DNA of 24,715 bases from Patescibacteria group bacterium (GCA_018829865.1 JAHJTR010000038.1:1-24715), one strand, 5' to 3'. Positions 9,301 through 16,133 are shown, counted from the first letter of the stretch. Numbers and translations: made by a program. Notes: generated from the letters alone by a model not told the origin.

Positions 9301-10938
9301 ATTCTTACTGATGTTAATGGTAATCCTATACAGAATGCTCGAATTAATTTAAGAAGAGACAATGATAGTTATGTTACCTACAAGACAACTGATGCCAGCG
9401 GAATTGCTAAGTTTGAAGTTGTTCCTAATGCGGTCATGAAGTTAGAGTTGGATTATAATGGAGCTAAATGGATGTCTCCGGCAAATACTGTTATTTCAAA
9501 TACTCTAATTCCAATTTCTACCAAAAATTACGGTCTAAAACTGACGACTAATACAGGTGATCCTATCGCTAACGCTAGAGTTAATCTTAGGAGATCCAAT
9601 GGAAGTTATGTTACTTACAAAAAAACGGATACGGCAGGCGTTGTCAGCTTTCCCGTTACGCCCGGTTCACAGATGAAGCTTGAGGTTGATTACAACGGAG
9701 GCAAGTATATGACGGATGTGACTACAGTAAATGATGATACTCAAATTGATGTCAGTACAAATGCTTACACCATGTTTCTTACATCGAGCGATAGTACGGC
9801 TATTGAAAATGCCAGAATTAATTTGAGAACTGCAACCAGCTCCTACATTACTTACAAAAAAACCACTACTGATGGGCGCGCTACTTTCCAAGTTGTGCCA
9901 AATGCTCAAATGAAAATGGAAGTAGATTATAATGGCGCTACATATATGACCCCTATTAGTTCAATTACTGATGACACCGAAATTGGCGTTCAAACTAAGT
10001 CTTATACTATGCACTTGACCTCAAGCAACGGTGATGCAATTGCTGATGCGAGAGTTAATCTAAGAAGGGCTAGTGGTAGCTATGTTACTTATAAGAAAAC
10101 CGCTGCGGATGGTCGTGCCACTTTTGAAGTTGTGCCTAATGCACAGATGAAGCTCGAGGTTGATTACATGGGGGCTACCCATATGACTGCAGTCAGTACG
10201 ATTACTAATAATACTGAGGTCGGTGTACAGACAAAGGCATATTCTCTACTTCTTAACTCTAGTGAGGGTGATGTAATTGCTGATGCGAGAGTTAATCTGA
10301 GAAGGGCTAGTGGAAGCTATGTTACTTACAAGAAAACCGCTGCTGATGGTCGTGCCACTTTCCAAGTTGTGCCAAATGCTCAAATGAAGCTTGAGGTTGA
10401 TTACATGGGGGCTACCCATATGACTGAGGCTAATACAGTTACTAATAATACTGAAATTGGCGTTCAAACAAAGGCTTACTCTTTAATATTCAGTGATAGT
10501 AATAATGACCAAATTGCAGGCGCCAGAGTAAATCTTAGGAGAGATAATGGCTCTTATGTTACATATAAAACGACTGATGTAAGTGGGATTGCTAAGTTTG
10601 AAGTTGTTCCTAATGCCAACATGAAAATGGAGATCGATTATCATGGAGGCAAATATATGACTTTAAGTAGCGTAGTATCTTCTAATACTAATGTACCGGT
10701 TCAATCAGTTGCAATTAAGGCTAATATTTTGGCGACAGGTCTTCCTTTGGATAATCAAAGAGTTGATTTGTATAACTCTGCCAGTAGCTATGTTCTTTAT
10801 CAAAAAACCGGAGTTGATGGTTCTACAACATTTCAAGTATTACCAATTGCTGAACACAAGATTAGATCAATTTATGGAGGAGTAACTTGGTTCTCTCCAT
10901 TAACTACTGGGCCTACTGAAATTACACATGATTTCTAA
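3355..10938 (+). CDS. Giant secreted repeat protein, 2527 aa
   Basis: A probable surface or extracellular protein. Residues 1-38 form a signal peptide with a long basic n-region, a hydrophobic core and a VYA-QQ cleavage site. Residues about 170-646 hold roughly nine thrombospondin type-3-like calcium repeats (DxDxDG, DNCP, GDxCD, with regular cysteines), plus two MopRL-like segments (EICDDGIDNDC near 409-456; EICDDGIDNNC near 495-545). Residues about 800-1385 hold about 14 degenerate repeats of 38-44 residues that I do not recognise. One more TSP3 repeat lies at about 1527-1559. From residue 1589 there are 12 Ig-like repeats of about 78 residues with NARVNLRR, GSYVTYKKT, F.VVP and MKLEVDYNGA. 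I see no C-terminal anchor, LPXTG or transmembrane segment. There is no Shine-Dalgarno; the start follows an A-rich leader. An adhesin or S-layer-like role is inference. Confidence 0.93.
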   Translation: MSKTKIGSFLKNKRVRAKFFGSVIIGMLIAIMAITVYAQQDFSVPGYEPPCVRITSSNVLDLESGTSTDDPNIDDIFYENVDGITVANISSGFYGTLLGNAGQVEPTLADCELNVALTTNSINFDSINDGDWLCIATDDNENQKFYKQYAAQSIINEDLVLCTEPVVSADDYDGDGILNSADVCPGTPLGTPVDESGCEVVIVDTDSDGIEDAIDNCPAISNTMQEDEDEDFVGDACDACFGTSPGAQVDEFGCEVAVFDGDNDGIEDSIDNCVFTANPEQEDEDIDGVGDACDDCIGTPVGTVVNEFGCEAIDADGDGVEDNIDNCPLTANPTQEDADFDFVGDVCDICAGTPEGVEVHNLVGCSIAQFAALGLEDDDSDGIPNLYDFCLGEGTAGGVDVYGCSMGTDADLDGWTVEGGDCNDNNDLINPGALEICDDGIDNDCDLLEDIDDTDCQVETDTDSDGIPDSIDNCPTNANVDQLDLDFDGQGDECDSDKDGDGYDEFDDCNDMDSTIFPNAPEICDDGIDNNCNSLEDGDDPMCQGPIDFDGDGVADSEDNCIFVSNADQDDTDSDGVGNVCDDCPGSPIGGQVNEFGCPLASGEDDDFDGIDNAFDNCPNVPNVSQADADGDAVPGITGGDACDESTTFTTQGEFEYAPLGDYFEKFFVNVYPNSEITFDNIVAGSTQVSFNQTNGSSIVTTIHVVTPDNVLVNEHSVAIPLNEGDAGTIKIDNVSHENLVNITSVGAGQPFVELSPIVNACIVNLPVNTNVTITADGPNGTNTFHSGGGQISVRCNDRSKAFLNIDDAVTYRADGDLDQWFNVQTAGEISIAGMADSVAILEQGETIQFTDTMDEFAQFDHWLSATADAGDEVVILGKSSSAFLNTGEDLLYHYDGTLNYERWKSGLIGFVDVHSDFATAVLAANEELKYSYDESTSVDRFEPLATLESVDIVGQMGGIAELETGEILDYSFSLSTNTDNYRAAQVGDFLVFKSADDSSSSVLNQDESINYSYDFATSRSFYQASTLSLIEIFGNGESNAQLEDDEGISYKHGTLDNSDIWSDVLTVNYVPIMGPKGSIAKLTNDQGITYKAGSDNWSGVVAADYIVIAGEGSSYTNLYPNDSISHDLVSDGIIRDTWAVVSTQSESGKINVYGEELSLAKLEPGEKVQYTHYPASTQDQWSAIQTNNYVDILGEDDGSLEVEVNEAARYSYNQASQSGTYIADSTVNGILLKGKGDVISMNLAENDSVSYDFNSVDDTHAIGVVISNNVVSVEGTEKSVANVSQAEAVTYNNSEGRDKWSNVVTADEQESIEINSEYGETSADLDSGEAVEYNRDDVTDSDVWSNADTEEGIEVSSFKNTTDAVVINLEEFETIEVAVAELTATTLVKAAQLIALGEPVEIFDCLEDYNISSSSVAVFIDVAGERVQVTPGESCTSITMESGDAKVATFLSGTVSAPEVTDNSVVTNLSENDTVDITANGLESTTLITNTGTGSISSYTFPSGYPQLGETVNSESYDTDPGETSSNGDGDEDGVIDVFDLCPNTPQGAEVNDQGCSESLTCSSLSGAVTYVDNGYAPACSGINPGAKKLALVDSSCNPIANARVNLRTSTSSYITYKTTNSEGIVDFSDYSGGSTPSKFEVDYMGGSYSTDHGTYDSGTGVQTKEYKLSLINSDCDPVANARINLRRENGSYVTYKKTDSSGVVNFQVVPEARMKLEADYNGATWMSAANTANMDVTLGTEGYKLYLSSSSSSPIANARVNLRRENGSYITYKKTDVDGMAKFDVLTGGSLKMEVDYNGATFMTPASISHMQQDVQTKSFGALLTENDGDPIYNARVNLRRANGSYVVYAKTNPSGVANFEVVPNAEMKLEVDYMGATFMTNAVTVTDNSQIPVQTLAYEMVFKDSNGEPIYNARINLRRANGSYVTYKKTNSFGSAIFQVVPNANMKMEVDYNGDQYMTAATEVSSNKQVSVNTYYYGAILTDVNGNPIQNARINLRRDNDSYVTYKTTDASGIAKFEVVPNAVMKLELDYNGAKWMSPANTVISNTLIPISTKNYGLKLTTNTGDPIANARVNLRRSNGSYVTYKKTDTAGVVSFPVTPGSQMKLEVDYNGGKYMTDVTTVNDDTQIDVSTNAYTMFLTSSDSTAIENARINLRTATSSYITYKKTTTDGRATFQVVPNAQMKMEVDYNGATYMTPISSITDDTEIGVQTKSYTMHLTSSNGDAIADARVNLRRASGSYVTYKKTAADGRATFEVVPNAQMKLEVDYMGATHMTAVSTITNNTEVGVQTKAYSLLLNSSEGDVIADARVNLRRASGSYVTYKKTAADGRATFQVVPNAQMKLEVDYMGATHMTEANTVTNNTEIGVQTKAYSLIFSDSNNDQIAGARVNLRRDNGSYVTYKTTDVSGIAKFEVVPNANMKMEIDYHGGKYMTLSSVVSSNTNVPVQSVAIKANILATGLPLDNQRVDLYNSASSYVLYQKTGVDGSTTFQVLPIAEHKIRSIYGGVTWFSPLTTGPTEITHDF
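8119..10938 (+). repeat. Array of 12 Ig-like repeats (~235 bp each) within the giant gene
   Basis: In-frame DNA repeats encode units beginning with a beta-strand, then (I/V)xNAR(V/I)NLRR, GSYVTYKKT, a G-x-A-x-F turn, VVPNAxMKLEVDYNGAxxMT and a variable linker. Unit nine (10042-10188) and unit ten (10279-10425), 237 bases apart, differ at only about ten of 147 positions, pointing to recent duplication or gene conversion. Unit one is more divergent, and unit twelve lacks the NAR motif (LDNQRVDLYN). This fits expansion from the interior of the array. Confidence 0.85.
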
Positions 10939-10983
10939 TGCTCCTTTGTAAAAAGTTTTCTTTTTTAGGATAGCTTTCGATCA

Positions 10984-11025
10984 AAACTGAAAACCTCCTG
11001 AAATTTCTCGGGAGGTTTTCAGTTT
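10984..11025 (+). terminator. Terminator hairpin after the giant gene
   Basis: AAACTGAAAACCTCC pairs perfectly with GGAGGTTTTCAGTTT across a 12-base loop. It lies about 45 bases after the stop codon. No long T-run follows, but the A/T-rich base of the stem can serve either direction. Confidence 0.75.
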
Positions 11026-11127
11026 AACCGATATGTATCCTTTGTTCAGATGATATAAATATTTATTTCCACTAATAATCTATATTTGTTATATTTGTTA
11101 TATATTATATCCTAACCTGATGTTTTT

Positions 11128-12993
11128 ATGAAAAAACCATCGAGACTGAAAGTCATGCTAGTGTTGGTACTGTTTGTGGTGTCAATTTTTAGCGTGCATG
11201 GAACAGCTTGGGCCGTAACCCTGAAGCTAAAGAATGAAATTGTCGGTAATAATCTCGGCGATAATTTCAGTAAATCTGTTGTTTTTGGAGATTTTGACAA
11301 TGATGGCGATGATGATATGGCTGTTGGTGCATCCGGATACAACTCTGATGCCGGCCGTGTTTATATTTATTTAAATGATGGGGACTACGCGAGTGTGGCT
11401 GATTCTGCGGATGTAATTATAGGCGGAGAAACCGGTTCCGGTTTTGGTTGGAGCCTTACGTCTGGAGACTTTGATAATGACGGAGATGATGATTTAGCTG
11501 TGAGCGCCGCTGACTACGCCAGCAATCAAGGTAGAGCTTATGTTTTTTATCAAGACGGTTCTTGGCCATCAGACGCTGCGAATGCCGATGAAATTATAAC
11601 TGGTGAAGCTACAGGTAATAATTTCGGCAGAGTTTTGAGAGCTGGAGATGTGAATCAGGATAATAAAACTGATTTACTTGTGAGTGCAAACAATTATGAT
11701 AGCGGAAGAGGCCGAGTTTATGTTTTTCATAATGATGGAAGCTATACTACGGGAGCTGCAAATGCTGATCTGATAATTACAGGTGAGACTGCTAATGGAA
11801 AATTTGGTGGAAGTTTGTTAACCGGGGATTTGTCAGGAGATGGAGAGGATGAAATAATCGCATCAGCTATGGAATATAATTATAATACGGGAAGAGTGTA
11901 TATTTTTGCCAATGACGGGTCGTATCCGACGTCTGCTAATAATGCGGATAATATCATCACCGGTAGCAGCTCAACCTATTTTGGTTTTGGGTTAACGGTT
12001 GGTGATTTTGATGGTGATAGTGACCTGGATTTAGCTACCGGAGGTATTTTTTATGGTGCTATTCAGGGCGCAGCTTATATTTTTTACCAGGATGGTTCAT
12101 GGCCAACAACCGCCGGATCAGCTGATCATATGATAACCGGTGAAACTGACTTCAATTGGTTCGCAGGTGGTTGTATGACATCAATAGATCTTGACAATGA
12201 TAATGATGATGACTTGGTAATAGGTGCTCTTGGGGCTAACAATCATGCAGGGAGAGCGTATGTTTTTGAAAATGATGGAGCATACCCCACAAGTGCAGCT
12301 AATGCTGACCATACTTTTGATGGAGAACACACTATGGATAGATTTGCGGGATACTGGTGTGCTGCAGGGGATGCCAATGGCGATGGATACGAAGATTTAG
12401 CGATAGCGGATGAGGATTATACCGCCAACAGCGATATTGGCAAGTTGTATGTTTACTATCAATTGCCTCCGGCCGATGTTGATTCAACTGCTGATGTTGG
12501 AACCGGATCTACTATAGGTGATGGGTCTGTTATTGAGGAAGATGTAACAATTAAGGATGATGTTGAAATAGGAGAGGAATGCACTATTGGCGCAGATACT
12601 ACCATCAAAGAGGGTTCTACTATCGGTGATGAAACTGAGATTGGCGAAAGTGTTGAAATAAAATCTGACGTAACGGTAGGTGGTGGAGTGACTATTGGGG
12701 ATGATACTACTATCAAGTCGGGATCTACCGTTGGAGACAACACTACAATCGGAGCAAATTCTGAAATAAAGGATTATGTTGATGTCGGGGCTAATGTAAC
12801 AATTGGAACCAATACAACCATTAAATCAGGTGTAACTATTGGTGATGGAACAACCATCGGTAACAACACTGAAATCAAAGATGATGTTACTATTGGCGAG
12901 AACTGCCAAATTGGTAATAACGTCACTATTAAAGCCAACGTGGTTGTTGCTGACAATACAGTAATTGCTGACGGAACTATCGTGAGTAATTAG
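11128..12993 (+). CDS. Secreted FG-GAP beta-propeller with beta-helix stalk, 621 aa
   Basis: Residues 1-29 are a signal peptide (basic start, hydrophobic core, TAWA-VT cleavage). Residues about 30-445 contain seven FG-GAP/integrin-alpha-like blades with calcium loops: GDFDNDGDDDMAVG, GDFDNDGDDDLAVS, GDVNQDNKTDLLVS, GDLSGDGEDEIIAS, GDFDGDSDLDLATG, SIDLDNDNDDDLVIG and GDANGDGYEDLAIA. Most are followed by a GRVYIF/GRAYVF strand. Residues 459-620 are 27 uninterrupted hexapeptide units of the left-handed parallel beta-helix type. In units 3, 6, 9 and on to 24 the buried Ile is followed by Lys (476, 494, 512, 530, 548, 566, 584, 602), one lysine per 18-residue coil. Hexapeptide helices usually belong to acyltransferases; no catalytic domain is present, so a structural stalk is likely. 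No C-terminal anchor is visible. A separate signal peptide and an upstream terminator suggest its own transcript. Confidence 0.93.
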   Translation: MKKPSRLKVMLVLVLFVVSIFSVHGTAWAVTLKLKNEIVGNNLGDNFSKSVVFGDFDNDGDDDMAVGASGYNSDAGRVYIYLNDGDYASVADSADVIIGGETGSGFGWSLTSGDFDNDGDDDLAVSAADYASNQGRAYVFYQDGSWPSDAANADEIITGEATGNNFGRVLRAGDVNQDNKTDLLVSANNYDSGRGRVYVFHNDGSYTTGAANADLIITGETANGKFGGSLLTGDLSGDGEDEIIASAMEYNYNTGRVYIFANDGSYPTSANNADNIITGSSSTYFGFGLTVGDFDGDSDLDLATGGIFYGAIQGAAYIFYQDGSWPTTAGSADHMITGETDFNWFAGGCMTSIDLDNDNDDDLVIGALGANNHAGRAYVFENDGAYPTSAANADHTFDGEHTMDRFAGYWCAAGDANGDGYEDLAIADEDYTANSDIGKLYVYYQLPPADVDSTADVGTGSTIGDGSVIEEDVTIKDDVEIGEECTIGADTTIKEGSTIGDETEIGESVEIKSDVTVGGGVTIGDDTTIKSGSTVGDNTTIGANSEIKDYVDVGANVTIGTNTTIKSGVTIGDGTTIGNNTEIKDDVTIGENCQIGNNVTIKANVVVADNTVIADGTIVSN

Positions 12994-13014
12994 TATGTAA
13001 AGGATTTGGGATTT

Positions 13015-13046
13015 AAAAGGAGGGCGTATGTATGCGCCCTCCTTTT
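13015..13046. terminator. Bidirectional terminator between convergent genes
   Basis: AAAAGGAGGGCG at 13015-13026 pairs with CGCCCTCCTTTT at 13035-13046, followed by further T on the plus strand and preceded by A-rich sequence for the minus strand. It lies 22 bases after the propeller gene stop and touches the stop codon of the convergent kinase gene, so it probably serves both. Confidence 0.9.
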
Positions 13047-14164
13047 TATATTTGTGATTTTTGGCTTTCAATTTTTATTTTAATTAGAAAGCGTTGTAAA
13101 TCTTTTCTAAATTCGTCTGCAGTTTGATATCTCTCATGCTTATCTTTAGCTAGTGCTTTTTGAAGGATAGACACAAGATCGGTATCAATATTGGAGCCTC
13201 GATGCTCACATACGGCTTCAGGTGCATATTCAATTTGTCTCTCCCAGATTAAATACTGGTTGTTTTTAGCTTTAAAAGGCAATTCTCCTGCAATAATCTC
13301 GTATAAGCTAACTCCTATATTATAAATATCTGAGCGCTCATCAACTTTTTTGCAAAGGGCTTGTTCAGGAGACAAATAAGCAGGAGTCCCCACAGAATGA
13401 CCTGCCATAGTAATATCAGGGTGATTCTCTCTCAGTCTCATGATTCCGAGGTCAATGACACCTACAGACAAATCAGCAGATACCATAATGTTCCCGGGTT
13501 TAAGATCTCGATGAATGATGCCTACGTTGTGTAAGCCTCCTATAATCCTCAGGACTTCGCAAATGACTTTAATTTTTTGAGAAAAAGAAAGTTCATCCTT
13601 AATTTCGAATAGTGTTTTTCCTTCCAAATATTCAATTACCAGCACTTTTAACTCATATACTTTATTATGTCCAACTCTATCAAGCAATTTGGGAATTCCA
13701 TCGATGTTTTCCGCCCTCATCATAGCGTCTCCCTCCAGATCAAAGCGCTTGCATATTCCATGGTCATCATTCAGTAGCAATATTTTGTGAATTTTTTTTG
13801 GGCAGGAGTTTTCAAGCACCGTCATACACCAACTTGTGTAACTTAAACAAACCGGATCCTTGAGACTTTTTATATATTCATACTTGTCCGCACCATGATC
13901 AATATTTGTCATCACCAAGAGGGCAAATGTTTTGAGCAAAGGTGAATCGATATCGATTTCCGCTGCAACTGATTGGTCAAGACCTCCAAGATCGGATAAA
14001 TGTACTAATAAGGCTTTACTCACGGTCGGATCAGTAAGTATTGAAGGATAGTTATATCCTATACGCCAACATTCGTTATCATCTAGTGTCGATAAAAAGG
14101 CTAATGCCTGGTCGATAACCTCTCTATGTTCTTGTTCACATGTCGATGATTTTTCTTTATCCAC
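13046..14164 (-). CDS. Serine/threonine protein kinase (Hanks type), 372 aa
   Basis: Residues about 125-365 match the bacterial PknB-like kinase fold. The catalytic loop HRDLKPGN is at 218-225 (D220, K222, N225), the metal-binding DLG at 238-240 in place of DFG, the activation/P+1 region GTPAYLSPEQ at 259-268, and DERSDIYNIGVSLYEI follows. The hinge reads VIEYLEG. The N-lobe is odd: no glycine-rich GxGxxG loop and no VAIK motif; K127 or K139 (KILLL, ICKRF) are possible lysines. Residues 1-120 are an unrecognised helical-looking domain. There is no transmembrane segment, unlike classical PknB. The start is GTG at 14164; an in-frame stop lies just upstream and the first in-frame ATG is codon 85. 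Probably cytosolic signalling; targets unknown. Confidence 0.9.
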   Translation of the reverse strand: MDKEKSSTCEQEHREVIDQALAFLSTLDDNECWRIGYNYPSILTDPTVSKALLVHLSDLGGLDQSVAAEIDIDSPLLKTFALLVMTNIDHGADKYEYIKSLKDPVCLSYTSWCMTVLENSCPKKIHKILLLNDDHGICKRFDLEGDAMMRAENIDGIPKLLDRVGHNKVYELKVLVIEYLEGKTLFEIKDELSFSQKIKVICEVLRIIGGLHNVGIIHRDLKPGNIMVSADLSVGVIDLGIMRLRENHPDITMAGHSVGTPAYLSPEQALCKKVDERSDIYNIGVSLYEIIAGELPFKAKNNQYLIWERQIEYAPEAVCEHRGSNIDTDLVSILQKALAKDKHERYQTADEFRKDLQRFLIKIKIESQKSQI

Positions 14165-14247
14165 TAGTTGAATTTTTTTAATTTAGATGGAAATATAACG
14201 GATTTTGTGTTTATAGCAAATGCTATTTGGTGATTGGAGTTTTTTTG

Positions 14248-14276
14248 TTGCCTATCTGAGTTTGTAGTGCTAGTAT
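14248..14276 (+). promoter_or_regulatory. Putative promoter of a short transcript
   Basis: TTGCCT at 14248-14253 and TAGTAT at 14271-14276 are separated by 17 bases. The hexamers are imperfect. The site matters because a short peptide frame and a strong terminator follow within 150 bases, with no larger gene between. Confidence 0.35.
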
Positions 14277-14282
14277 TTTATT

Positions 14283-14430
14283 TCAAATTGAATCAATCAA
14301 ATGGAAAAGAATATTAATCGCCAATTAGCATTAACAACAACCCCTATTTCTTATGGGGGTAGGATGATCAGTGCGTAAAATTCTTTAAAGAGCATGAATC
14401 TCTAACACCCCCAAAAGGGTGTTTTTTGTA
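14283..14430 (+). ncRNA. Possible small RNA or 25-codon peptide transcript
   Basis: Between the putative promoter and the terminator at 14402-14425 lies about 145 bases. It contains an ORF of 25 codons (ATG 14301, stop TAA 14376-14378; MEKNINRQLALTTTPISYGG, then RMISA) with no clear Shine-Dalgarno. A hairpin at about 14339-14361 (ACCCC...GGGGT) lies inside the ORF. I do not recognise the sequence as tmRNA, 6S, SRP RNA or RNase P. It could be a regulatory RNA, a leaderless small peptide gene or chance. It fills most of an otherwise gene-free stretch of 380 bases. Confidence 0.3.
14402..14425 (+). terminator. Rho-independent terminator
   Basis: AACACCC pairs with GGGTGTT across a short CCAAAA loop, followed by TTTTTG. 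It is plus-strand oriented and lies before, not after, the 107-residue protein gene, so it must end a transcript that begins upstream. Confidence 0.75.
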
Positions 14431-14544
14431 TTTAATTTTTTTATTGAAATGTATAACTACCACGATTTTTTCCCACCGACGAGACTCTTGATTATTAGCA
14501 GTTTTTAACTATCAATTTTTTTATTATTTTTAACAATTATTATT

Positions 14545-14868
14545 ATGTATAAATTAAAAAGAGAATACGCCGATAATTCTCCAGTGGCCAAAGAGGAGCG
14601 AATGAATAGAAGCCATTTTTTCCTTCCGTCGGAAGGGCCTATTTCTGCTAATCGGGTAGAGCGTGCAAAGCAACGGCTGGATAAGGAATTTATGGATTAT
14701 GTTTCATCGCTTTCACCTGGAAGCCTAGGAAATATTTCCCAAGTCAGATTTGAAATGTTGCATTTTCAGAGCCTTATGGAATGGCTTAAAAAGCAACGAT
14801 ATGCAGCTGTTATGGATGAGCAACGTATGGTTAGGGCGGATATTCGTAGGGTAGCTGAGATTGATTAG
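14545..14868 (+). CDS. Hypothetical protein, 107 aa
   Basis: I do not recognise a family. The product is small, basic and probably helical, with charged heptad-like stretches (SANRVERAKQRLDKEFMDYV, then MEWLKKQRYAAVMDEQRMVR). There is no signal peptide or membrane segment. The ATG at 14545 follows an AT-only leader with no Shine-Dalgarno. A terminator-like hairpin follows 11 bases after the stop. Supported as a gene by being a complete frame between two terminators. Confidence 0.6.
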   Translation: MYKLKREYADNSPVAKEERMNRSHFFLPSEGPISANRVERAKQRLDKEFMDYVSSLSPGSLGNISQVRFEMLHFQSLMEWLKKQRYAAVMDEQRMVRADIRRVAEID

Positions 14869-14879
14869 TGCTGATGGCA

Positions 14880-14940
14880 TAGCCGCCAATCCTCTAGGGT
14901 TGGCGGCTACTTAAAACAGCAAAGAAGTGCTCTGTTTTTT
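14880..14940. terminator. Two hairpins between convergent genes
   Basis: TAGCCGCCAA/TTGGCGGCTA (14880-14889 with 14900-14909) is a perfect 10-bp stem without a T-run. AAACAG/CTGTTT (about 14914-14937) follows with a T-run on the plus strand. Together they separate the 107-residue protein gene from the convergent 342-residue gene and likely end both transcripts. Confidence 0.75.
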
Positions 14941-15968
14941 TAAATTTCATTGTTTATATCCTCAACAAACGGGCGCGTTTCTCCTCCTACCAATACTGCA
15001 AAATTATTATACTGAATATTATATTTTTCAGCCGAATCCTTGATTTTATTGTATAGAGGAATTGTCATGTCAGACGAGCTTGAATAAGCCGCATTGAGCT
15101 TTCCATAAAAAGCCGCTCTTTGATCTTTTACTTTGTTTATTAATTTTTCCAAGTGCTTATCTTTATAGGTATTTGTGTGTATAAGTTTCGGATTTTTGGA
15201 GAGATAATCAATGATATTGGTAATATCGAGATTCCACTGAGTTAGTTCATTTTTGATTCGCGGGAATTTAGTCAATTGATTCATTGTTTTTAAAAAACTC
15301 ACTCCGACTCTAATTCTTGCGTCAATAAGTCTGCTTGATAATTCCGTCTCAAGGGCTTCTTTATCTCCATAGACTCGATACATCTTTATGTAAGCATTGC
15401 TGTTTTTGTTCTTTTCTCTATTAAAAATAATTCTTATTGATTTCTCATCTTCAAAATTTATGTGCATGATATAATGATCTTTTTCGTCATTGTAATTTTT
15501 TGTAATATTAGCAACTTTCGCAGTCGAGGGATTTATTCCTTTTTTTATAAATTCATGATGGTGATTCAAGATATCCGACACCTCATAGTCTTCGATCATA
15601 TTTGTATACATCGCTCCATCCGGCTGCATTGAGTGATTGGCTGTAGCCAAAATTTCGGCATATAGATTTAGATAGCTTGCGGTAATACCAAGTTTTTTTT
15701 GACTTTTATTTTTTTTTAAAAGTGAATAAAAGTTTTTTTTGTATTGTTTTTGTCGTGCGGCAAAAATAATTTTATTTTTCTCCATTCGGGTTTTCGCACT
15801 GTCTTTTTTATCATTTATGGAGATTACTGAGGCGATTTTGGCAAGTGAGTGCTTTGTTTTTTCCTTAATAACTTTTTTTGCTTTTGATTTCGGAAGTAAT
15901 GAGATTTTTTTTAACCCTAGAGTTTTTTTCAGAGGAACCGGCTGTGGTGTTTTTTTTAGTCCTGCCAT
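14940..15968 (-). CDS. Hypothetical lysine-rich protein, 342 aa
   Basis: I do not recognise a family. The first ~85 residues are strongly basic and low-complexity (KKTLGLKKISLLPKSKAKK; RQKQYKKNFYSLLKKNKSQK), suggesting a disordered or nucleic-acid-binding tail. The rest looks like an ordinary mixed fold: NMIEDYEVSDILNHHHEFI, YIMHINFEDEKSIRIIFN, then a helical C-terminal half. No signal peptide or membrane segment is visible. Base composition is more AT-rich than in neighbouring genes, with long poly-A codon runs, which may indicate recent acquisition. The ATG at 15968 gives MAGLKKTPQP; no Shine-Dalgarno is clear. Confidence 0.7.
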   Translation of the reverse strand: MAGLKKTPQPVPLKKTLGLKKISLLPKSKAKKVIKEKTKHSLAKIASVISINDKKDSAKTRMEKNKIIFAARQKQYKKNFYSLLKKNKSQKKLGITASYLNLYAEILATANHSMQPDGAMYTNMIEDYEVSDILNHHHEFIKKGINPSTAKVANITKNYNDEKDHYIMHINFEDEKSIRIIFNREKNKNSNAYIKMYRVYGDKEALETELSSRLIDARIRVGVSFLKTMNQLTKFPRIKNELTQWNLDITNIIDYLSKNPKLIHTNTYKDKHLEKLINKVKDQRAAFYGKLNAAYSSSSDMTIPLYNKIKDSAEKYNIQYNNFAVLVGGETRPFVEDINNEI

Positions 15969-16097
15969 GGCTATTAAAATAGGTATATTGTTGTATTTAT
16001 ATCATTTTTTGTATTTTGCGGATAGTTTTGTTTTAATACCTGCTTCGCGGAGATTTGGCTTGTCATTCGTAGAGTAGCCAATTACTGCATTCTTGGA

Positions 16098-16133
16098 TTT
16101 TTAGCTTTTACCCTTCGTTGCTGAAGCTAAAAA
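16098..16133. terminator. Possible bidirectional terminator
   Basis: TTTTTAGCTT at 16098-16107 pairs with AAGCTAAAAA at 16124-16133. The T/A-rich stem ends allow termination on either strand. On the minus strand it lies beyond the repeat array that follows tRNA-Lys, so it could end that transcript. The rest of 15969-16188 holds nothing I can identify. Confidence 0.45.

Noticed and set aside
8119..10938. CRISPR array (regular repeats)
   Set aside because: Units are ~235 bp, in frame and protein-coding with degenerate third positions; there are no short identical repeats or unique spacers and no cas genes.
14150..14166. DnaA box (TTATCCACT) suggesting an origin
   Set aside because: A single imperfect match at a gene start, with no cluster, AT-rich unwinding region or dnaA/dnaN nearby.
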